This document shows positions 16,713-21,948 of a stretch of DNA of 21,948 nt, piece after piece. The DNA comes from a virus. The DNA lies in the IMG/VR virus record IMGVR_UViG_3300021963_006249, positions 1-21,948 of that record; one strand, written 5' to 3'. A program made the position numbers and the translations under genes. Numbering within the stretch: the stretch's first letter is position 1; each line of letters begins with the position of its first letter. The notes under the pieces were generated by a model that saw nothing but the letters and a program-made list of their open reading frames with translations, made no database searches and had not been told where the DNA came from.

Positions 16713-18747
16713 AATAACCATATCCATCATCATAACCAAATGGGTATGCACTTTGAGCCATAGGTGCTCTATTTGCATTCATATACTGAGCATTAATAGC
16801 TGCAGCATTAGAAGCTCTACCAGATTGAGCAACATTAGGAAATTTAAATCTTAAAAAATCTTTAATAGTAGCAGCATCATGCCCTTCATTTTTTAAATCA
16901 ACAGCATATCTTCTCATAGCTGCTTCTGTTTGTTCAGATGGTGCATTACTTTGTCCAGTAATCATACTCATCCAGTTATTCTTATCTTTCCATTTAAGAG
17001 TTCCACCTTTTGGTCCTTCTTCTATTGAATAGTATGGATTAGTTTCATTAAGCATACCAAGCTTAGTCATTCTATCATACTCATTCATATCATATAGATC
17101 TCTGTTTCTAAGATCCATTCTCATAGCATTACGATAAGCTTTATCTTCTTGCTGTGAGTTAAATGCTAACTTATCTGCAGCGTCTGCTCTATAAGCCATC
17201 ACCTTATTCATAATATCAGTTTGTAAAGGACTAAACTGATTAGCTACTCCTACGTTCATGTTTTGATATCTACCAATAGTGTTAGCTGCTTGTTCAGCAC
17301 CCTGAGCATTTAACGCATTAGCTCTAGCAGAAAACTGCTGAGGATCCATTTGAGACATATAAGCAGCCATCATGTTACGTTGTGATGCACCTTCAGCTAA
17401 CTCTCTATTAGGATCATAGAACGTAGGTTCTGGAATCATAGCATTAATAGTAGCAGCATAAGGAGTGTAACGTTTAGGAGGAACCATAAACTGTTTACCA
17501 AAGAATGGTCTACCACCTCCACCATTTCCTCCACCACCACCAGTAGTTGTTGTAGTAGTAGGAGTTTCTTCGTAAGTAATTTCATCCATTTTTTCCCATG
17601 CTTTTATACACTTAGTAGGATCATTAGGATCTGGTGTATAACCTTCAGGACAAGTTTTAGTTTCAGGTGTAGCAGGTGTAGTTGTAGGTTTAGTACCAGG
17701 TGTATACTTTGGCATTCTACCACGTAAAAGCTCATCTAACCCTTTTTGTTTTTCTCCATCTGAAGCATCTTTAAAACCTTGTTTGTTTAAAAAAGTACTA
17801 TAACAATTAGGTCTAGCGTTCATATCAGCAACTGTGTACTTAAGATTAGCACATGGTCCACTACCACCTCTACTATTACCACCAGTTGGAATATTATATC
17901 CTGGAGTTAATGATCCTGGTGTACCACCAGCTATGGTACCTGGTGTACCAGGAGTTACAATAATATCTTTACTATCTTTACCAGATGTTGTTTTTCTCCA
18001 TACATTACTATTACCTACACGCTTGTATCCTTCTTTTTCAAATTTAGCTATTTCTTCCTTCTTAACTTTTCTTGGAGTAGGTTCACCACCTTCTCTATAA
18101 TAACCTTGATCACCACCATAAAAACCTCCCATCTCAGCAAGCTGTTGTCCCATACCTTCTGGTAATACAGACTTAGCTACATCAGGAATACCTTGAGGAA
18201 ATCCTTTCATAGACTCTTGTACTAACGCAAGTCCACCAAGTTTCTTTTCATAGTTATCAATCATTCTTTCAGCTGTACGCTTAGACATCTTATCAGCATA
18301 AGGATCATCAAGAATAGCTCTATACTTATTAACATCATATTGCTTAGCTAAAGCAGCCGGAGTAAATTTCTGTTTAGTGTTTTCTGACTTACCAAACTTG
18401 GCAAGTACAGGTCCACCAATTTGTAACTTCTTAGTATCAGAATAGATAAAAGTACCTTCAGGAACATTTAGTGGTGTACCACCATTGGTGTGTCTTTCAC
18501 CACCAATCTTCATGTGTTCCTTACGTCCATCATTGTTAAAGTCTCCATACGCTGTTTCACCAAGCTCAGCTTCTATATTAGCTTCAGCTCTATCAACAGG
18601 TTGAAGAGTGTTAGATACTGACTCATATGGATTTTGATTCATATCAGTGTATACATCTCTTTGTCCAAGATCTAGACCATAGTTTTTTTGACCACCATAC
18701 GCCATAGATTCTGGAGCACTTTTAATTCTTACTTTATACTTTTTCAT
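16711..18747 (-). CDS. Mosaic GG-rich putative virion protein, 678 aa
   Basis: N-terminal part: residues 1-20 (MKKYKVRIKSAPESMAYGGQ) resemble the start of the 612-aa protein. Residues 79-113 contain IGGERH, NGGTPLNVPEG and FIYSDTKKLQIGG, then AKFGK; I recall this 'GGxRHxxGGTPLxxPxGxFIxSDTKK' block from putative structural proteins of Bacteroidota phages. The middle is low-complexity: TPG repeats (265-285), four cysteines at 299, 315, 366 and 380, and a Thr/Gly tract (397-412). C-terminal part: residues 420-560 (PPKRYTPYA, IPEPTFYDPNREL, GRYQNMNVGVANQF) are helical and match a module I recognise from crAss-like virion proteins. The tail is Tyr/Gly-rich (GYDDGYGY). No enzyme motif is visible. 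The start lies 21 nt after the 612-aa stop with no Shine-Dalgarno sequence. Probably structural; exact role unknown. Confidence 0.85.
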   Translation of the reverse strand: MKKYKVRIKSAPESMAYGGQKNYGLDLGQRDVYTDMNQNPYESVSNTLQPVDRAEANIEAELGETAYGDFNNDGRKEHMKIGGERHTNGGTPLNVPEGTFIYSDTKKLQIGGPVLAKFGKSENTKQKFTPAALAKQYDVNKYRAILDDPYADKMSKRTAERMIDNYEKKLGGLALVQESMKGFPQGIPDVAKSVLPEGMGQQLAEMGGFYGGDQGYYREGGEPTPRKVKKEEIAKFEKEGYKRVGNSNVWRKTTSGKDSKDIIVTPGTPGTIAGGTPGSLTPGYNIPTGGNSRGGSGPCANLKYTVADMNARPNCYSTFLNKQGFKDASDGEKQKGLDELLRGRMPKYTPGTKPTTTPATPETKTCPEGYTPDPNDPTKCIKAWEKMDEITYEETPTTTTTTGGGGGNGGGGRPFFGKQFMVPPKRYTPYAATINAMIPEPTFYDPNRELAEGASQRNMMAAYMSQMDPQQFSARANALNAQGAEQAANTIGRYQNMNVGVANQFSPLQTDIMNKVMAYRADAADKLAFNSQQEDKAYRNAMRMDLRNRDLYDMNEYDRMTKLGMLNETNPYYSIEEGPKGGTLKWKDKNNWMSMITGQSNAPSEQTEAAMRRYAVDLKNEGHDAATIKDFLRFKFPNVAQSGRASNAAAINAQYMNANRAPMAQSAYPFGYDDGYGY
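17512..17559 (-). repeat. Poly-Thr/poly-Gly low-complexity tract in the 678-aa gene
   Basis: Six Thr codons are followed by a run of Gly codons with one Asn (about residues 397-412). The tract lies between the Cys-containing middle and the conserved C-terminal module and reads as a flexible tether. Confidence 0.8.
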
Positions 18748-18768
18748 ATTCTTATAGATATTACAAAT
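18748..18768 (-). other. 21-nt gap between the 612-aa and 678-aa genes
   Basis: A short A/T-rich leader (coding strand ends ATAAGAAT before ATG). It has no terminator and no Shine-Dalgarno sequence, consistent with one transcript and Bacteroidota-style initiation. Confidence 0.6.
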
Positions 18769-20607
18769 TTATAGAAATTCTACTTCACCACCTGAAGCTA
18801 ATATATTTTTTATCTCATCCTCTGTTAGTTCATAAATACCTCCAGATTCATATTGCATTACAAAACCTCCATTAGCAAATGACTTCATACTATTTAGTTT
18901 CTCATATGCTTGTTTACTTTCCCACTTAGCAAATTGCTTTATTAAGTTTTGACGTTCTGCTGGAGTAAGTTCTGATATAGCTTTATCTCCACCCATTGCT
19001 TTTACAATATCTGAGGTAGAGTTATTAGACTGATTTGGATTACCGCTAACCCACTTATTTCTAGCTTGAGATATAGTAAGATTAGAATAAGAAGGACCAA
19101 ATAAAAGATCTTGAGCTGCTCTAATACCTGTTTCAAAGTCTGGAAACTTACTTACAAAACCTTGAGCATCTTTAGAACCTTTTACTCCACCGTAGTTAGA
19201 AGTAAACTCACCATGATGAATATTTAAAGGATTGTTATGTGACAAAGCTATATCTCCACCTGTATCTCCAGCTGTATTTCTATTAAAACTTACATGAACA
19301 TGGTCTGTATGTGGACTTTTACCATCATAAGGTCTCCAAGAATTAGATACAGATGGATTCCATATCTGTTTGTTCCAAATAATATATTTAATATTTTTAT
19401 CTTGAGCTTCTTTAATAAGTTTTTGAGCAATCTGCTCACCTTGATTAGAATCTTTTATACCAATATCTAAAGCGTCTCCAGTATTATGATCACTTACTGA
19501 TTTCTTATGATTAGCATCACCCCATATACCCCAGTTTTTAACACCTGGAAACTGAGAAGAAACTTCTTCCCATGTTTGTTCTGCCACTGGGTTAGCACCA
19601 GAAGATTTCATAGGAGCTGGAGCAGCATTTTCAGAACCACCATAAGCTTCACCTGTAGCCATTGGACTCTGTAAAGGCATAGAGAAAGGAACTTGGTCAA
19701 CTGGTAATGTTAACTCATCAGGTATAATACCTCCACCATATTGAGCCATTCTTGGTAAGAACTGACCAGTATACATACCTTTGTTTACAACATACTCATC
19801 AGGTCTAAACTCTCCAAATCTACTACCACTAACTACATAGTCTCCACGATTACCTGACATCTCACTAGGTACTTCAGGGAATAAAGAATCTGTAGCAGTA
19901 AAACGTCTTAATCTTTTATCAAAATCTTTTTTTCTTTTATAACTATTGATAAGCTCAGTACCAAAGTTTCCCCATGATGTTAACTTATCCATACCTTGAA
20001 AAGCTTTTTCTACAGGATCACCAATATTTTTACGATACCAACTAATTGGATCTGATGATGCAGGTTGTAATAAAGGATTAGGATCTCCACCACCACTATT
20101 AGGATCTGTTGAGTATTGTCTAATAGGTTCTCCAAAATCACCTGTAGTGGTAGTAGTACCATCAGCATTAACAGTAGTCACCTTTGGTAAAGGTGGTAAA
20201 CCAGATTTACCTAATGAAAAAACACTATTTGAAAAACCTTGATTAGGTATAAAAGGAAAAGCTGAAGCAGCTGCTGGTAAAATCTGAGCAGGTGCATTTG
20301 TTACACTAGCTGTGGTATTATTTGATGCAGCTGTCGATTGTACAGGTGATTGAGTGAATGGTTTAAAAGTTAAACTAGGAAGTTTAGGAAAAGCAGCTTT
20401 TAAAGCACCTACCGTGTTAACATTTTGCAAACCAAGTTTTTGTCTACCAGAATTTAAAAACATTGAAGACTGATTCATAAGATCAGTATATCTAGGATCA
20501 TTAGGATATATTAATTCACCATTATAACTCAAAGTAGTAGGAGCATTACTTTTCTGTTGCCCAACTTGAGCTTTAGGTAAACCTTTCCCTGTAATACGTA
20601 TTTTCAT
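18769..20607 (-). CDS. Putative virion lysin: M15-type peptidase motifs plus lysozyme-like module, 612 aa
   Basis: This is probably a virion-associated peptidoglycan-degrading protein. Residues 1-200 are low-complexity (LPKAQVGQQ near the start, then Thr/Ala/Pro/Asn). Residues 251-292 carry GNRGDYVVSG, FRPDEYVVNKG and MAQYGGG, a block I associate with gut-phage virion proteins. At 372-381 is SDHNTGDALD and at 435-439 DHVHV. Together these give the H-x6-D...H-x-H arrangement of M15-type zinc peptidases (H374, D381, H438), within a VIWxxxIWNP-type fold like that of actinobacterial and phage hydrolases. Residues about 455-570 (HNNPLNI, KFPDFETGIRA, TISQARNKW) resemble a lysozyme-like phage module; its catalytic residue is uncertain. 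The C-terminus, 577-612, ends in the tag-like ELTEDEIKNIL...GGEVEFL. No signal peptide, membrane helix or Cys. The ATG overlaps the upstream stop as TAATG, which fixes the start. Confidence 0.85.
   Translation of the reverse strand: MKIRITGKGLPKAQVGQQKSNAPTTLSYNGELIYPNDPRYTDLMNQSSMFLNSGRQKLGLQNVNTVGALKAAFPKLPSLTFKPFTQSPVQSTAASNNTTASVTNAPAQILPAAASAFPFIPNQGFSNSVFSLGKSGLPPLPKVTTVNADGTTTTTGDFGEPIRQYSTDPNSGGGDPNPLLQPASSDPISWYRKNIGDPVEKAFQGMDKLTSWGNFGTELINSYKRKKDFDKRLRRFTATDSLFPEVPSEMSGNRGDYVVSGSRFGEFRPDEYVVNKGMYTGQFLPRMAQYGGGIIPDELTLPVDQVPFSMPLQSPMATGEAYGGSENAAPAPMKSSGANPVAEQTWEEVSSQFPGVKNWGIWGDANHKKSVSDHNTGDALDIGIKDSNQGEQIAQKLIKEAQDKNIKYIIWNKQIWNPSVSNSWRPYDGKSPHTDHVHVSFNRNTAGDTGGDIALSHNNPLNIHHGEFTSNYGGVKGSKDAQGFVSKFPDFETGIRAAQDLLFGPSYSNLTISQARNKWVSGNPNQSNNSTSDIVKAMGGDKAISELTPAERQNLIKQFAKWESKQAYEKLNSMKSFANGGFVMQYESGGIYELTEDEIKNILASGGEVEFL
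18772..18843 (-). other. C-terminal tag-like motif, copy 2 (612-aa protein)
   Basis: Residues 589-612: GGIYELTEDEIKNIL, then ASGGEVEFL. It has the same pattern and the same C-terminal position as in the neighbouring 446-aa protein, preceded there, as here, by a GG site about 5-10 residues upstream. Confidence 0.7.
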
Positions 20608-20609
20608 TA
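20605..20609 (-). promoter_or_regulatory. TAATG stop-start overlap (translational coupling)
   Basis: The TAA of the 446-aa gene (20609-20607) shares one base with the ATG of the 612-aa gene (20607-20605). With no Shine-Dalgarno sequence before this ATG, translation of the second gene probably depends on ribosomes terminating on the first, which would tie the amounts of the two proteins together. Confidence 0.75.
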
Positions 20610-21947
20610 GTCAATAATTTCAAAGTTATAACCACCTTGTTTTAACATCTGTAACTCTTCTGGTGTAACATCTAGTACATCACCTTCTACTAGACCACCC
20701 ATTTGCTTAGCAAAGTTCCTAGCAAAGTTAGCTTTTTTCCTCATAGCAGGACTATATCTTCCTTCTGGTGCATTAAGTATTGCTGAAGCAGCTTCTTGTA
20801 CTCCCATACCCATACGAGTAGCTTGAGCTTTAAATGTACCAGCTTTAGCAGGATCTAATTGTATACCACCGTATGCCATATTAGATAGGATCTGCTGCTG
20901 TACAAATTCAGGTAGAGCTTTAAAACCTGCATTGTTAGTACCACCTTTCTCATAAAAAGCATTACCACTAAAAGTAGTACCACCTTCTTTCCATGTAGCT
21001 CTAGCAAATGCTCTAAAGAAAGGGTTATTATCTAAGTTCTTTTTATGACGAGCATAGAATGCTTTCTTTCTTTCTGGATCTTTAGGATGCTGACCTAATT
21101 TAGAATCACCAAAGTATTTAACAACTCCACCAGGTCCTGTAACTTTATGTGTTTTACCCTTACGATCATTGCTTCTAGTTACAGTGTAACCACCTCTTGC
21201 CATCATTTCTTTTTCATCTTCTTGCTCATACTCCTCATCTTCCATTTCTTCACCTTGAGCTTCAGGATTATACATCATATAGTCTGCAATAGCATCAGCT
21301 GAATGATCCATTACAGCTAACTTAGAAGCAATCCATGGATCTAAGTTTTGTTCTGGTGACACAAACTGACGTAGTTTACTCATCTTATCAGCAACAGCAG
21401 ACATTTGACCTAGTGCCATACCACCATTTGGTTCACCACCTTCAGCAAACATTCCTGTCATATAACCACCATATCTCATAGCAGCTTGCTGCATATCTGG
21501 TTGTTGCATACTACCTTGTTGTGAACCAGCTCCTTGTTGTACAGCTTGAGCCATTTGTTCAAAAGCTTTTTGCTGATCTTCTGGAGACATCTTTTGCAAC
21601 TGTTGTAAAATCTGTTCAGGATTAACTTGGTTCATTTGAGCAAACTGCTGAATAACCATCATAATCTGATCTTGTTCTCCACCTTGCTGCATGTATTGAT
21701 CTCCACCATACATCATTTCTGGAGCATATCCACCATAGGCATAACCATAATTATCCATTTGGTCTAGATTACCAGCTGCTGCAAAACGTGCACGAGCTAT
21801 CTCAGGTGGCATCTTTTCTCCACCACCTCCCATTACTTCCATACCGTATTCAGCTTTACGCCATGTACCACCTTTAGACTTATACCACTTAGCAGCCCAA
21901 CCATTAGCGTAAGCACTAGGGTAGACATCAAATTTTTGTTTAGCCAT
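20607..21947 (-). CDS. GG-rich putative virion protein with small viral modules, 446 aa
   Basis: The first gene of the visible run. The ATG is one base inside the right edge, so a longer N-terminus cannot be excluded, though the protein opens sensibly there. Residues 6-30 (FDVYPSAYANGWAAKWYKSK, then GGTWR) form a short module seen in many phage and giant-virus proteins, from memory. Residues 85-155 are Gln/Met-rich helix. Residues 200-226 (QNLDPWIASKL ... ADYMMYN) form a second recurring viral motif, followed by an acidic stretch at 232-248. Residues 264-320 (GKTHKVTGP, VKYFGDSKLGQHPKDPERK, AFYARHKKN) form a third, a basic GD...D-x-x-RK-x-FxARH module. There are 15 separate GG sites, often as aromatic-GG or x-EGG. 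The C-terminus, 422-446, carries the tag motif shared with the 612-aa protein. No Cys. Probably structural or DNA/capsid-associated; function unknown. Confidence 0.82.
   Translation of the reverse strand: MAKQKFDVYPSAYANGWAAKWYKSKGGTWRKAEYGMEVMGGGGEKMPPEIARARFAAAGNLDQMDNYGYAYGGYAPEMMYGGDQYMQQGGEQDQIMMVIQQFAQMNQVNPEQILQQLQKMSPEDQQKAFEQMAQAVQQGAGSQQGSMQQPDMQQAAMRYGGYMTGMFAEGGEPNGGMALGQMSAVADKMSKLRQFVSPEQNLDPWIASKLAVMDHSADAIADYMMYNPEAQGEEMEDEEYEQEDEKEMMARGGYTVTRSNDRKGKTHKVTGPGGVVKYFGDSKLGQHPKDPERKKAFYARHKKNLDNNPFFRAFARATWKEGGTTFSGNAFYEKGGTNNAGFKALPEFVQQQILSNMAYGGIQLDPAKAGTFKAQATRMGMGVQEAASAILNAPEGRYSPAMRKKANFARNFAKQMGGLVEGDVLDVTPEELQMLKQGGYNFEIID
20610..20684 (-). other. C-terminal tag-like motif, copy 1 (446-aa protein)
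   Basis: Residues 422-446: GDVLDVTPEELQML, then KQGGYNFEIID. It aligns without gaps over the shared core with the C-terminus of the 612-aa protein: acidic/hydrophobic, T-x-E/D-E, L/I-x-x-M/I-L, two residues, GG, two residues, hydrophobic-E-hydrophobic. Confidence 0.7.
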
Positions 21948-21948
21948 A

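Noticed and set aside
17834-18100. Plus-strand 88-codon open frame rich in Pro and Leu
   Set aside because: It is the antisense reading of the Gly/Pro/Thr linker of the 678-aa gene; its Pro/Leu composition is a direct consequence.
13449-20610. Shine-Dalgarno sites before the starts
   Set aside because: No AGGAGG-like sequence precedes any of the starts whose leader is visible; upstream bases are A/T-rich, as usual for Bacteroidota and their phages.

Overview
The window is a wall-to-wall coding segment of a tailed-phage genome. All five genes lie on the minus strand, so transcription runs right to left. It looks like a crAss-like phage (order Crassvirales) or a close relative infecting a Bacteroidota host. 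The grounds are AT-rich DNA, starts with no Shine-Dalgarno sequence, a set of Gly-Gly-rich putative virion proteins, and a giant protein carrying an RNA polymerase DFDID catalytic motif and a HEAFH metallopeptidase motif. The assignment rests on recognised sequence patterns; no database search was run.

Layout in transcription order. (1) 20607-21947: 446 aa, GG-rich and Gln/Met-rich, with several small virus-associated modules. (2) 18769-20607: 612 aa putative virion lysin with an M15-type peptidase motif set and a lysozyme-like module; it overlaps gene 1 as TAATG. (3) 16711-18747: 678 aa mosaic putative virion protein. (4) 13470-16652: 1060 aa putative virion or cargo protein. (5) 13448 to the left edge: an uninterrupted frame of at least 4,482 codons that leaves the window. 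It combines an ejection-protein-like helical N-terminus, a beta-rich region, a HEAFH metallopeptidase, an RNA polymerase and, near the left edge, an 'FGDN...GGQA...GEPNA' module. Gaps are 21, 58 and 21 nt; only the 58-nt gap (16653-16710) holds a hairpin and repeat. There is no gene-free stretch over 300 bases, and I saw no tRNA, IS element or CRISPR.

How the genes may work together (inference): genes 1-4 would supply virion, cargo and cell-wall-opening proteins. Gene 5 would be a virion-packaged polyprotein delivered with the DNA to transcribe the first phage genes. Three observations deserve a second look. The window's proteins are almost cysteine-free: none in the 4,482 visible codons of gene 5 or in genes 1, 2 and 4, and four clustered in gene 3. 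Genes 1 and 2 share a C-terminal tag-like motif. A polymerase, a protease and an FGDN module sit on one chain.
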